From: Romanomermis culicivorax
Taxonomy: Eukaryota > Nematoda > Enoplea > Mermithida > Mermithidae
Direction: 5' to 3'
NCBI GenBank assembly: GCA_963922205.1
Contig: CAWUHX010000158.1
Coordinates: 496,001 to 560,000, forward strand
Length of the DNA stretch: 64,000 nt
Of this stretch, positions 28,001-35,215 are shown piece by piece (positions within the stretch are counted from its first letter, which is position 1; every line of letters starts with the position of its first letter). The notes under the pieces are model-generated. The model saw only the letters and a program-made list of their open reading frames with translations. It did not search any database and was not told the origin of the DNA. The position numbers were made by a program, and so were the translations under genes.

Positions 28001-31000
28001 GTCGAAAACCCCTTCCACTGAAAAATCACGAAAATACACTTGTTTACTCACGGGATAATTTTTTGTGTAAAGTGATCACATTTATTGAATTCATCGTGGT
28101 CGAAAACCCCTTCGAGCAAAAAATCACGAAAATACGCTTGTTCACACATTGGATAATTTTTTGTGTAAAGTGATCACATCTATTGAATCCCCGCGGTCGA
28201 AAACTACCTCCACTGAAAAATCACGGAAATACGTTTGTTTACACACAGGATAATTTTTGGTGTAAAGTGATCACATTCACTGAATTCCTCGTGGTCGAAA
28301 ATCCCCTCCACCAGAAAATTACGGCAGTACGCGTGTCTACACTGTGGATAATTTTTTTGTGTAAAGTGAGGACGTCTATTGAATTCCCCGCGGTCGAAAA
28401 CTCCCTCCACTGAAAAATCACGGAAATACGCTTGTTTAAACCCGGGATAATTTTTCGTGTAAAGTGACCTCGTCCATCAAATTCCCAATGGTCGAAAAGC
28501 CCTGCAGTCCAAAAATCGCAATAAGGCTACAGGTTTATTTGAAACTGCAAAAAAATTAGTAGTGCATTATGCTGCAAAAAATTATTTTTTAGAACCCATA
28601 AGTATTATATAACAAAATTGAGGAATTTGGCGTTTTCCGGGACTTTGGACAACCATATAATTGAATTGAGGCCATATTTCAAAAAAAGACAAATTCGCAT
28701 TTGAGATTACACCCCCAAGATGCTTAGGCCGAAGTATGGAGGTTGGATATGGCACACCGATTGCTGGGCGTAGTGGAACTGGGGGGTCTTAAAAAGTGCG
28801 TTTTTTACCTGTTTTTGGGGCCCCACCGAGCACCACTTGCAGATAGAGGCGAAATAACAAAAGGCACCCCATAGTTTGCCCTTACGCCCGATATTATGCA
28901 AAAAAAAACCCGAAGGTTCTAGCTCTTACCGTTTTGGCTCTAGAGGGTGGGGACATGAAATTTGAGGGCCAATTATATTATAGGTTGACGCTGTCGCGCC
29001 ACCTATGATTACCAATTAAAACACGATATAATAAGATGATGAAAAATTTAAGATGATATGAAAAATATTATAGATAAAGTGGTAAGTGAAGTAGACATGC
29101 TAAAAGCCGCACCTGAACTAGGTAATACATTAATATTAAAATAATATTAAAATAATAAAAAAAAATATAAAAACTAGGTAATACATTAATATTAAAATAA
29201 TAATAATACAAAAAATATTAAAGTTATAACTGGCGCGAAGCGCCGGAAAATTTTGAGATTATGATCTGCTAAAATGCATCTTTTCTAAATCCGATCCCCT
29301 AAATTTTCTGAGCCGAAAATTTTTCCCTTTTCCGGATTTTTTCCCCAAAATACACGATTTGGGGAAAAACAGATCCTGTTACAACACAATAGTGAATGTA
29401 GGAAAAAAGCAAATTAAATGTGTAATTCAATGTTGAATTTGAACGAATTTATATAGTTTTGGCTAGACGTTTAAAGTCTTAAAATGAGAAAAACAATTGA
29501 TTAAGTTCAGAATCAATGGCTGACACATTATAGAAGAATATTATGTGAGCAAACACATGACTCAAAAAATTGTGCACTAGTGAAGAAATAAAAAAAAAAT
29601 TCTACACGAAGCCTAAAAAGTCTACATTGCGCAGAAAAAAAATATTGCTACAAATGACGAAATTCTCGACGAAATTTCGCAGCGTTAAAGCGAGTTAAGA
29701 AAAATTTCAAAATTTTTTCTCGTTTAAAAATAAAATGAGTATTAAGTGATGATTTTTTCCATTTTTTCATACTTTCTGTGAAAATTCACCAACATTTTGC
29801 TCCACATTCTAATGGATAATTTTTTAATGATCACTGCAGGTTAATGAACTAATGTTTTATCATCAAATGAAAATTTTTTAATGAAATATCTGATTTATTG
29901 TTCTTCAGTAATTTTTGATAAGATGTAATAATTTTGCGCGAAAAAATATTTTTTTTTATTATTAAATCATATTAATAGATAATAAACAGTAAGACATTGT
30001 ACTCAATAATAACAGAAGTATCAAATCTATACTCAACGGTACGGTCACGGCAGCCGTAACCAATCAAATTTCAGTGCGCGTGATATTCATATGCCGCTCC
30101 CATGGAGTATAAATGTGGCTAAAAAGTGATTTCTCAATTCTTTTTATTCGATAATAAAGTTCGATTAGAATCGCCGTAATTCGGTGGGTATTTTATCGTT
30201 TGAATTTAAACATGTCTCGAGTTTTTTCGAAATTTTACCCTGAAATTTTTTTTTTATGACTGCATTATAACCTGTAAAAATTGCATTTAAATTAGGATGA
30301 AACGTCATAAACTACCCCCAAGAAATCGTCAGCCATAATATGACCTTATTCCTCAATGTAGCTGAACGCCACCCTTTTGGTCGAGAAAACTCAGAAGTGT
30401 TAATTTTTAGTTGAAAATGATTGTTTTTGAAGAAAAACGGTAAAAGATGTCAATTTGTGTTCCTTAGTTTTTAGGCAAAAACATTTTTGAGTGACCCTCC
30501 ACCCGTAGAATTTTAGGCGTGATACTTCGCTCCCTCTCACAGAAAAGTCGTTTTTTACTCCTCTCCCCAGAACTCCATTGCATGTGCGCTTTGAAATGTT
30601 GTTTTCCCCATCATGTTTTGGCACTAAATTTTGCATATTAGTAATTTGTTTTTTTATTTTTCAGTCGGAAGAAAAATTGAAACGCTATGCCATCGAACTT
30701 TTCGCCGAATACGCGTCTTCCAACGAATATACGGAAGCTAAAGAGCTCGTCGTAGAACGAAGGTCGCGTTTCAGCAAAATGGTAGCTTACATTCTGGAGC
30801 ATATAGTCGAAAAGAAAGACGAAGAAAGGCTAAAATTTGCCGAATTAATGTCCAAATTATACAACGATTCAATCGTCGATAAACAAATGTTGACCGATGG
30901 GTGAGTTTTTGGTTTTTTTGTTCTCCTGAAAAGGCTAATCAAAAATTTCTGTCAACAGATTTTCTAAATTCGTCGAACTTTGTATCGATTGCGATCTGGT

Positions 31001-32609
31001 CGGTGACGTACCGTTGCTTTGGGATTATTTAGCGATGATTATTGCCGAAATTTCAAAATCTTCCTCGAGTCGAACTTTACGTTTAGGCGATTTTTATTCG
31101 TCGATTAAAGCCGCCGAGCATTATAAATATAAATTCTTTACGAAATGTTTACAGAAATTAGTAAATATCATAAAATTTGGTGAACTAAGTTTTATAAATT
31201 TGAATTTTTCGTCAATTTCAGGCCCATTTGCCGGTCGACAGACAAAAGTTGGCTTATGGCGATTTCTTCACGTCCGGTGCAAATTATTGGTCAATTTTTG
31301 ATTTCGTCGATCGATCGGCGTTGTTCGACGATCTTAAGGATAAAGTGAGCTTTTCAATAAGGAAATTTGTTGTTTTGCGTTTTCGGCATTGAATTTGTTT
31401 TTTCTTTTCTTGAGGGTATATCCCTTCCGGAATTTCCTCCTTCGGCGCCGCCGCAGAATAACCCCAGCGATAATACAACTAATAATTCAATAGTTAATAG
31501 TTCTAATAATGAACTAATAACGAAGGCTCTACAAGACACAGTTTTGGTAGAAATGGAGCGATTGATCAAATCGATGAATCCGGTCGATGGAGATATTTTG
31601 ATTCAATACATTGTTGTGAGTCTTCTTTTTGTTTCAAGGCCATGTATTTTGTGTTATGTTCATTTTTTTCTATTTTCAGGAAAATGTTAAAAATCGAACT
31701 TTGAGCGAAGACTACGCTCATGCCTTAGCCCGATATCTATGCTCAAATGTCTTCAAAATGATGCGTAAGTTTTAAATATATAATTCCATATTCTTCCAAT
31801 TGAGTTCAGGTCGTTTTGTAGATTCGGACGGTGAAAGTCGCGAGATCGAAGAGCTTTTCGGTCCTTGTTTACCCGTTTTCACACGTTTTTTTACGGGCAA
31901 CAAACCACTCGAAAAAATTTTGTTGAATACGTTATGCGAAGTTTATTACGAAAATCAATGTCCGAAAGGTAACACTCAATTTGAACAACAATTTTCATTT
32001 TTTGTATCACTATAGAACAAAGATGTCCCGGTTTTTCTCATTTTATCGAAATTATATCCATAAGATTATAATTGTTGATTTCAGCAATTTATTTCGTCTA
32101 GCATCGTAAGATAAAAATGTCGAAACTTTTTTGTCTGAATTTTTCTGACGAGATTTTTTTTAAATCTCATGATTAAAATGCAAGTCATATTTGTCATTAT
32201 GCGAATATATCGATAAATTTTGACGTTTTATCAAATATATGTATAGAATGTTCGAATTTAATAGACTTATGAAATAATTTGAATTCTTGATTAAATGAGA
32301 TTCGTAAATTTTTCTTCAGATTCTTTAACCACAATTTTCGAACTCTTGTCAATGGAAAATACGTTGCCCCGCGACGCCTTTTTGGACTGGTGGTCGTTGG
32401 AACAACAACGTAACACGTACGGCATGATTTTACGTAATAGTAAATTGAAAACTTTCGTCGAAAACTTGCAACGCGTGGAGGAGAGCAACGTCGGCTCGGA
32501 CGGCGCCGGACAAGCGTCGTCGAAGGCCGCCGCCGTCGAAGCGGCGGCCGCCGGCGCATGGGTGACGCCAAAATCGCAAAATTCGTCGACGAAAACGAAA
32601 AAGAAATGA
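1757..32609 (+). CDS. eIF4G: eukaryotic translation initiation factor 4 gamma (27 exons, 1677 aa)
   Basis: Scaffold of the cap-binding complex eIF4F: it bridges eIF4E on the mRNA cap, eIF4A helicase and the 43S ribosome in the cytoplasm. Exons: 1757-1829, 2300-2343, 2413-2528, 3446-3609, 8073-8557, 12607-12753, 12874-13189, 13431-13582, 15895-16000, 16060-16217, 16550-16836, 16993-17095, 17154-17507, 19713-19792, 19881-20017, 20083-20240, 20317-20581, 22786-23000, 23252-23343, 24534-24819, 30665-30900, 30959-31160, 31222-31344, 31415-31615, 31680-31764, 31810-31968, 32320-32609. All junctions are GT-AG and the phases close exactly (5034 nt including TGA). The start is chosen because a TAA lies in frame 15 nt upstream and exon 1 joins exon 2 in phase. 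Visible parts are an eIF4E-binding motif near residue 548, MIF4G at about 685-967, MA3 at about 1247-1433 and a W2-like end with DWW at 1603-1605. This matches the metazoan eIF4G order. Exon 1 and the short exons 2 and 14 are the least certain; alternative exons cannot be excluded. Confidence 0.93.
4832..4994. mobile_element. K: 163-bp hAT-like MITE with perfect 8-bp TSD
   Basis: The left end is CAGTGGCGGATTC and the right end, read inward, is CAAGTGCGGATTTAG. The flanks are CCTGTAAT at 4824-4831 and again at 4995-5002, an exact 8-bp target duplication as made by hAT transposases. CAGTGGCGGAT-type ends are common in animal hAT MITEs. There is no coding capacity. It lies in eIF4G intron 4. Confidence 0.85.
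5003..5644. other. eIF4G intron 4 sequence, no gene
   Basis: Intronic DNA. 5165-5215 resembles the left end of family B (a TTTTTCTGCACA motif) and may be a decayed fragment. The open frame at 4992-5294 crosses the K element boundary and is not a gene. Confidence 0.4.
5646..6985. mobile_element. I1: TA-flanked TIR element, interrupted by J1
   Basis: The left end is CAGGTTGAGCCAAAAAAAGG and the right end, inward, is CAGGCTAAGCCAATAAAAGG. Similarity between the two arms continues for about 60 bp (TGACTTTCATAACTTTCAAA on the left). TA flanks both ends, as for Tc1/mariner-type insertion. Without the J1 insertion (about 600 bp) its length is about 739 bp, matching I2. There is no transposase frame. 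Confidence 0.7.
5960..6560. mobile_element. J1: hAT-like element nested in I1
   Basis: The ends are CAGTGTTTTTTAGCGGC on the left and, inward from the right, CAGTGTTTTTTAGCGCGGCG. The interior includes the palindrome-like CCGGCGCGAAGCCCCG (about 6370) followed by AAAATTTTGAGATT, which is also present in family B. An exact target duplication is not visible. Comparing with I2 (reverse strand, near 7430) suggests the host site read roughly CCAATATGGCGAAATTTC before insertion. No coding frame. Confidence 0.65.
7014..7716. mobile_element. I2: second copy of family I, inverted relative to I1
   Basis: The left end is CAGGGTGACCCAAAAAAAAG and the right end, inward, is CAGAGTGAGCCAAAAAAAGG. It is about 703 bp long. 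Its left half is the reverse complement of the right half of I1 (for example CATCTATCGACGGCAG versus CTGTCGTCGATAGATG), so I1 and I2 form an inverted pair only 28 bp apart. TA precedes the left end. Confidence 0.7.
7725..8072. other. decayed GGATCC-type repeat and eIF4G intron 4 end
   Basis: 7730-7830 contains several GGATCC/GGATCCG words, the same vocabulary as the D-type hAT element at about 21144-22292, so it is probably an old fragment of it. From 7840 to the splice acceptor at 8071-8072 nothing recognisable is seen. Confidence 0.4.
8558..9943. other. eIF4G intron 5, left part
   Basis: AT-rich intron without a gene. 8985-9080 contains GGACCC words resembling D-family remnants. The small open frames at 9184-9891 on both strands have no recognisable product. 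Confidence 0.4.
9944..11511 (+). mobile_element. C element with TSD, split by hAT element D1
   Basis: It starts CATACATGTAACGGGGCC and ends CCAATTACATGTATG. The flanks are GTCGGAAC (9936-9943) and GTCAGAAC (11512-11519), an 8-bp target duplication with one substitution. It carries the family motif GGCGTGAAGCGCC near 10126 and GGCTAGCCATTGG near 10258. Removing D1 (10296-11425) leaves a copy of about 440 bp, the family length. Non-coding. Confidence 0.85.
10296..11425. mobile_element. D1: hAT-like element nested in C, perfect 8-bp TSD
   Basis: The ends are AGGGATGCAACGGGTACCCG on the left and CTACCCGTTGCATTCCTA on the right. GGGGCGGT is present at 10288-10295 and again at 11426-11433. Other C copies have this motif once, so it is a target duplication. 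The ends are filled with short tandem ACCCGAACCCGA-type words, while the interior is AT-rich with no transposase frame. A related copy (D2) is at 39598-40247. Confidence 0.85.
11512..12606. other. eIF4G intron 5, right part
   Basis: No gene. 12100-12420 contains GGAAGGGGGT and GAGAGCCTACACG stretches that look like further decayed TIR elements, but no boundaries could be set. Confidence 0.35.
13683..15442 (+). mobile_element. C element split by hAT element E
   Basis: The head CATACATGTAACGGGGCTCCGAGGTCTGGG (13683-13712) and the body resuming at about 15106 (GGGCGACTCTATTGAGCCGGGGATCAG) align with other C copies. The right end is degenerate (CCAATGTATG). The body has AGCGCGAAGCGCC near 15268. 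The 181-aa minus-strand open frame across 15012-15557 runs through repeat DNA and is not a gene. Confidence 0.75.
13719..15105. mobile_element. E: non-autonomous hAT-like element nested in C
   Basis: The ends are CAGGGTTTTTTAGGCCAATT and, inward from the right, CAGGGTTTTTTATTTGGTTT. The flanks GGTGGGAG (13711-13718) and AATGGGAG (15106-15113) agree at 6 of 8 bases, consistent with an old 8-bp duplication. The interior contains GGCGCTCGGCGCCGG (about 13900) and AT-rich DNA. The short open frames have no recognisable motifs. Confidence 0.75.
15451..15894. other. eIF4G intron 8, right part
   Basis: AT-rich, no gene. GCTTCGCGCCG near 15637 resembles half of the TE palindrome GGCGCGAAGC read on the other strand. 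Confidence 0.3.
16060..16217 (+). CDS. eIF4G: eIF4G exon 10: eIF4E-binding motif
   Basis: This exon encodes residues 535-587. It contains [13 protein letters not shown], aligning with the eIF4E-binding motif Y-x-x-x-x-L-hydrophobic (in mammals about RYDREFLLGF). Tyr548, Asp549, Glu551 and an aromatic at 552 are kept, but the consensus Leu position is Met553, followed by Phe554. This short helix would dock on the dorsal face of eIF4E and so tie the scaffold to the capped mRNA. The exon also codes for a downstream segment ending in DWENRAEQS. Confidence 0.85.
16550..16836 (+). CDS. eIF4G: eIF4G exon 11: RG/SQ-rich linker
   Basis: Residues about 588-683. It begins with a basic stretch (FERRRVSV) and then becomes Gly/Arg/Ser/Gln rich, with GGRGSQGG and [14 protein letters not shown]-rich linkers usually bind RNA or carry arginine methylation; that role is inferred here. 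A second segment of the same composition is encoded by exon 18 (22786-23000). Two overlapping open frames in other phases are shadows caused by the high GC content. Confidence 0.85.
16993..20581 (+). CDS. eIF4G: eIF4G exons 12-17: MIF4G (HEAT) domain and following linker
   Basis: The domain opens with [10 protein letters not shown], the classic entry of the eIF4G middle domain. It continues through [18 protein letters not shown], a segment around [37 protein letters not shown] and the closing REVYHWEPRR (residues about 685-967). The domain is five HEAT repeats that bind eIF4A, and in many eIF4Gs also RNA and eIF3. Exon 13 (17154-17507) holds most of the first half. Exon 16 ends at the donor GTATGC (20240), chosen because it restores frame with YHWEPRR. 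Exon 17 continues into a Gln/Ser-rich linker ([11 protein letters not shown] and onward). Confidence 0.93.
18097..18433 (+). mobile_element. C element, 3'-truncated
   Basis: It starts CATTCATGTAACAGTGCCCC and carries the family body, including ATGGCGCGAAGCGCCAAG (about 18272) and GGCTAGCCACTGG. Similarity stops in GGCGGTCGCCCAATGG at about 18433. 18434-18790 differs but ends CTCAATTACAGGTATG, much like a C end, so the element may be a rearranged longer variant ending near 18789. It lies in eIF4G intron 13. Confidence 0.7.
19006..19116. mobile_element. J2: 111-bp MITE related to J1
   Basis: The ends are TGCTGTTTTTTAGC on the left and, inward from the right, CAGTGTTTTCTAGCGCGGCG. The flanks GTCGCAGG (18998-19005) and ATCGTAGG (19117-19124) agree at 6 of 8 bases. 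It shares TTTATTAGCGCCGCGCTA with J1. No coding capacity. Confidence 0.7.
20864..21143 (+). mobile_element. C element, left part, interrupted by hAT element D3
   Basis: It starts near CAGTATGCATGTAATGG and shows the C body in degraded form (CCCAAATTTTGAGAGGG, CCAAAAGTATGAGGATCC, CGGCTAGTCATATG). The copy stops at ATAGCTAGTA (21131-21140), where a different repeat begins. It is the most diverged C copy here and lacks the GGCGCGAAGCGCC palindrome. Confidence 0.6.
21144..22292. mobile_element. D3: hAT-like element with BED zinc-finger remnant
   Basis: The ends are TAAAGATGAAACAGATCC and, inward from the right, TAGAGATGAAAGGAATACC. Both ends are built of [17 protein letters not shown] words, as D1 and D2 are built of GGGTCCGGGT-like words. 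At 21633-21775 a broken frame reads [18 protein letters not shown] and, after a shift, [14 protein letters not shown]. This is the layout of a BED-type zinc finger found at the start of hAT transposases. The element is therefore a decayed relative of an autonomous hAT. The target duplication is not clear. Confidence 0.65.
21633..21860 (+). pseudogene. hAT transposase BED-finger fragment (frameshifted)
   Basis: An aromatic pair (FEYF), a C-x2-C pair (VCKAC) and a downstream H-x4-H (LNKHLKAIH) can be read only by changing frame and passing a stop. No downstream RNase-H-like catalytic region is visible. It is part of element D3. Confidence 0.55.
22300..22785. other. eIF4G intron 17, right part
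   Basis: No gene. 22450-22600 contains GGGGGGTTGGGGACTATGG and CTACAGGC motifs, like the end of another short TIR element (compare 49455-49495), without definable borders. Confidence 0.35.
22786..24819 (+). CDS. eIF4G: eIF4G exons 18-20: low-complexity linker between MIF4G and MA3
   Basis: Residues about 1049-1246. Exon 18 encodes [20 protein letters not shown] and similar RG/SQ-rich sequence. Exon 19 (23252-23343) encodes [15 protein letters not shown]. Exon 20 (24534-24819) is Ser/Ala/Gly rich and contains [13 protein letters not shown]. No folded domain is visible. The phases 0, 2 and 0 fit the flanking exons. The GC-rich antisense frame over exon 18 is a shadow. Confidence 0.85.
23344..24197. 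other. eIF4G intron 19 with diverged C-like remnant
   Basis: No gene. 23820-24120 holds GGGAAGCGCCATAGG, TTTTTGAACAAAAAAAACAT and CCCACCCAGACCTCTGAG, which resemble the C family read on the opposite strand, strongly decayed. Confidence 0.4.
24198..24456. mobile_element. F1: short TIR element with perfect 8-bp TSD
   Basis: It starts CGGACATGCATGGCAAGAAT and ends CCTATGTGCATGTATG (inward, CATACATGCACATAGG). ATCTGACG at 24190-24197 is repeated exactly at 24457-24464. A second copy, F2, is at 47733-47965. Ends and TSD length resemble family C, so both probably use a related transposase. It sits just before eIF4G exon 20. Confidence 0.8.
25692..29007. mobile_element. A1: 3.3-kb composite unit with inverted repeats, minisatellite and terminal hairpin
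   Basis: Inserted in B1 at GAAG/ATTACC; the empty site is preserved in B2 (near 54494). The unit starts ACTAGTTTATTAAAAAATGC and ends GCGCCACCTATG. Its first half (25692-27303) is bounded by inverted arms of about 190 bp (left GCCCCGATGCGGCAG; right CTGCCGCATCGGGGC, then AATAAACTAGT). Its second half carries a roughly 98-bp tandem repeat (27600-28500) and ends in a hairpin (28980-29006). No target duplication is visible; in both A copies the element lies between A and T. No protein-coding frame is convincing. Confidence 0.7.
27600..28505. repeat. minisatellite of about 98 bp inside A1
   Basis: About nine imperfect tandem units spaced 96-100 bp, each containing TTTTTGTGTAAAGTGATCAC, TTGAATTCC, GGTCGAAAACCCCTTCCAC, AAAAATCACGAAAATACG and CTTGTTTACAC. 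GTCGAAAA recurs near 28001, 28098, 28194, 28292, 28392 and 28491. The equivalent array in A2 has only about four units. Small open frames across it are by-products. Confidence 0.85.
30040..30200 (+). promoter_or_regulatory. possible solo LTR or promoter-like segment
   Basis: In about 130 bp there is a CCAATCA motif (30060), GTGCGCGTG, a TATA-like GAGTATAAATG (about 30103) and, 45 bp on, AATAAAG (about 30152). That is the compact promoter-plus-polyA layout of an LTR. Terminal TG...CA and a target duplication could not be fixed. It lies in eIF4G intron 20 in the sense direction. Confidence 0.3.
30665..31344 (+). CDS. eIF4G: eIF4G exons 21-23: MA3 domain
   Basis: Residues about 1247-1433. Helical sequence with the MA3 signatures [38 protein letters not shown], and a closing part with [17 protein letters not shown]. 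In eIF4G the MA3 module is a second docking site for eIF4A and modulates its helicase cycle. The three exons are separated by short introns (58 and 61 bp), in contrast to the 5.8-kb TE-filled intron just upstream. Confidence 0.9.
31415..32609 (+). CDS. eIF4G: eIF4G exons 24-27: W2-like C-terminal domain
   Basis: Residues about 1434-1677. Exon 24 carries an Asn/Ser-rich linker and then a helical region. Exon 27 contains [15 protein letters not shown], matching the aromatic/acidic box typical of W2 domains (in eIF4G and eIF5 these recruit kinases or initiation factors). The tail after residue 1630 is Ala-rich and then very basic (STKTKKK), ending at TGA 32607-32609. The intron between exons 25 and 26 (31765-31809) is only 45 bp. 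Exon 24's acceptor is TTGAG rather than the CAG/TAG used by the other introns. Confidence 0.85.
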
Positions 32610-33056
32610 ATATTTTTGAATCGTCGTTTCCGGGGGTTTAGAAAAAATGGTTCACGTGCTTGTTTTGGAGGCTATATTATATGTACGCGTTATATATATA
32701 CATAATATATCTATATCAATTTTCGATTTTGTTTGTACACATATTTTTTGCTCGAGCGAAAGAATTTGTCTTCATTTTTTCTTTTGTTGAATGTCGGAAT
32801 ATTTTGCACGCACGAAATGCTGTTGATTTTTTTCTTCTTAAAATTAAAAGTTATAGGTCCGAAAATCCGTCGGTTATAAAACGCTTGTGAAATGGCAAAT
32901 GACAAGCGTTTAAAGCCCTTTTACTGGAACATTCTTCGCTCAAAAGGTTGTTGGCGGTGGGTTGTCCGTGCCCAGAAGTGCAGTGTTACCAGATCGGCAT
33001 TATTTGTGTCTTGCAGAATTCTGGCGATTCCCGGTCCTTTGCAATGTGAATAACAA

Positions 33057-33087
33057 AATAAAATAATTACGCAGGCAATGCAATAAA
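33057..33087 (+). terminator. possible eIF4G polyadenylation signals
   Basis: Two AATAAA hexamers (33057-33062 and 33082-33087) lie about 450 bases after the eIF4G stop codon. They are the first canonical ones downstream in the sense direction that I noticed. The region is AT-rich, so chance occurrence is possible. Confidence 0.45.
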
Positions 33088-33089
33088 AA

Positions 33090-33587
33090 GTATAGATAAA
33101 AATATAGAACAAAAGTACAAAATAATAATAATATAAAAGGAAGTCAATAAAGATGCATTTTATAGTCTGTTTTTTACAAAATGCTTCCAAATAGAGTGAC
33201 ACAAATCAGTACTTTCGTCAAAATCGTTTACATAGAGCTCTTATCGTAAAATTTTTTACTCGAAAAATTATTAAAGGCAGTATGTTTACCAATTTCCACT
33301 CCTATGGCATACTGTTTATGAGAAATCTGAAAAAGTACTTCCCACTTTCATTATTTTGAAGCTGAATTTTTTTGAATTTTTTTCAAGTGAAACAGACTAC
33401 GTCAATAATAAACAAACCAGAATAAAAAGCTGTAATGTGACGCATGCTATTGGGTCATAATGTCAGAAATCTGGCGATTCGTGCCAAAATGTATGACATC
33501 CATCATCCACCAGATCGAAATGGAGCAATAAATAGGCCATAACGCCGAAACGTCTACCCCGCTCAGTCTCTATTCTTCCATTCTCAA
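33090..33587. other. intergenic, AT-rich
   Basis: DNA downstream of eIF4G with no gene. The open frames of 60-90 codons lack recognisable motifs. Confidence 0.4.
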
Positions 33588-35215
33588 TTTAACTTGTTTG
33601 GGGCAGGAAAAGGGGAACATACTGGCTTAAAGTTTCCAAGCTAGAAGAAGGGTCGTACTAGATTTTTGAACACTCCAGATTTTTTGAAGCACTTTACTTT
33701 AACCTATTGGACGTTACAGTGGAAACGGCTATAATGGAGTGGGGGAATGGGAATACGGGCGATACACGGATAATAATAATCGACCGCTGTTTTGAGACGT
33801 CGACAATGATAAACGGGAAACAGGGCGAGCTACAACAATGGCTTAACTGCTTCCGAAAAAGGGACGCTCGCTCACAATATAAAAACGCTTGCAAATAGAC
33901 GGGCGCAGGGATCGAAAACTGAGATTTACAATAATAATGATCAAAATCACGCTTTGCTTCTCTTTAAATACGACGTTTTTGGCCACTCCCTGGGCGTCAC
34001 GGGAGGTCATGCTTCTGTCCATCTTCTTCCGCCAATCATCGCTTCCTGCTTTACTATTCATGCTTATTTGCCCTTTAACGCTTTTCTAGTACTGCGTGCT
34101 TTTTGTGTCTTGCTTGTTTCCTACGGTGGGCTTAGCCACACCTCTGTGCTACTGTTCATGCTTCCTGTATCTGTTTCTCTGAATACACATGTTTTGCGGG
34201 GCCGTCGCTACCGTTGCACTTGAGACTACTGTCTGGCGGGGCTTTTACGGATTTTACTGTGTGCAGGTGTTGTTTACGATTTTTACGGGGGATTACGGTA
34301 GCCGTGGAATGTGTAGTTTAGTGTAGGTTCTAGGGGACCAGCTGCCGTTTGTGCAAATTAATTGGGGCATCTTAATTGGGCTACCGGGGTGCGAACGGAT
34401 CAAAATAAAGTACTTCACCTAATTTTATAGGAATGTTTGGGTGTGAATCCCAGACACCCTTGAGACAATAAAATTTGAAAATGAAATAATATTTAATAAA
34501 TGTCTATCACATACAGTATGCTATATATTTACAGTACTGCGTTAGCAGGTACGTTACAAAAAGTCTCCATGTCAGTGAAAAAGTATATTCTGCAGCTTAA
34601 TGACTTTTGCGCGTCCCCAAACATTGTATCCCGTAGAGCAAGTTTTTCTGAATAAATTATCATATGCAATGATGCTGATGGCTGACTTCTCCCCGAATGC
34701 ATCCGTAAACCAATAGCATTCCAACTGCTGACTGATTCGAAACTCTGTCTCTCACTCCAGCCTGGAAAAATAGTGACCGATGGGCAAAGTAATTTTGTTT
34801 TTTTACAACCTATGGTTTGTGATTAAAAGGGCGTCCATTAGCCCTACAAGAAACCTGGGCTTGGTTACACTAACGCAACCTGAGGATAACCTCTACTTTA
34901 CGATTAAATTGCATTAAAAGGTGTGAAATCCCGTTCCCATCTGCATCCCGTCGCGGGAATGCAAAGAAGTCAACTTTTTTGAAAGTGAGACGGGAGCGGG
35001 CCTGATGGATGAAATTGCTTCCCATACGACATTGTCTCTGAAAATTTCAGTTTAAATCACGGTATAAAAAAATTCTGAATGATGCTATTCTTTGGATAAT
35101 TTCAATAAACACTTGTATCAACTTGATTTCGAGTACCTATATTCAGAGAATAAATTTTTGAACTCAGTAAAACTTACTAAGTGAATTCTATAAAATATGC
35201 TAGATAAAAAGACTG
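33588..35215. mobile_element. A3: fragment of family A, split by a solo LTR
   Basis: 33588-33705 resembles the left arm of A (GGGGCAGGAAAAGGGGAACA; AGATTTTTGAACACTCCAG). After the LTR the match resumes at about 34560 with GTCAGTGAAAAAGTATATTC and continues through CTGAGGATAACCTC, GAAATTGCTTCCCAT and TGAATTCTATAAAATATG. The right arm, minisatellite and hairpin tail are missing, so this is a truncated and older copy. Confidence 0.65.
33706..34557 (-). repeat. solo LTR of the gag-element family
   Basis: The right part (about 33990-34557) aligns with the 811-bp LTRs at 43177 and 46275. It shares CACGGGAGGTC, GATCAAAATAAAGT, GAATGTTTGGGTGTGAAT, CAGACACCCTTGAGAC and the terminal TTAGCAGGTACGTTACA. 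It is clearly more diverged than those two are from each other. The outer left border is approximate, placed where similarity to family A stops. No internal gag sequence is present, so it is a recombination product or a separate lineage. Confidence 0.75.

Larger units (their letters stand above)
24958..29645. mobile_element. B1: hAT-like element, split by unit A1
   Basis: The left end is CAGTGTTTTTTCTGCACAGT. The right end is decayed, but its interior CTACACGAAGCC...GCGCAGAA pairs with the left arm. The flanks TGCTATAC (24950-24957) and TGCTACAA (29646-29653) agree partly. The halves (24958-25691 and 29008-29645) align in order with the uninterrupted stretches of B2. GGCGCGCAGCGCCGG (about 25346) and GGCGCGAAGCGCCGG (about 29231) occur on either side. 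No transposase frame. It fills most of eIF4G intron 20. Confidence 0.75.

Noticed and set aside
27600..28505. CRISPR-like array
   Set aside because: Units are about 98 bp and repeated over their whole length with no distinct spacers; this is a minisatellite in a eukaryotic TE.
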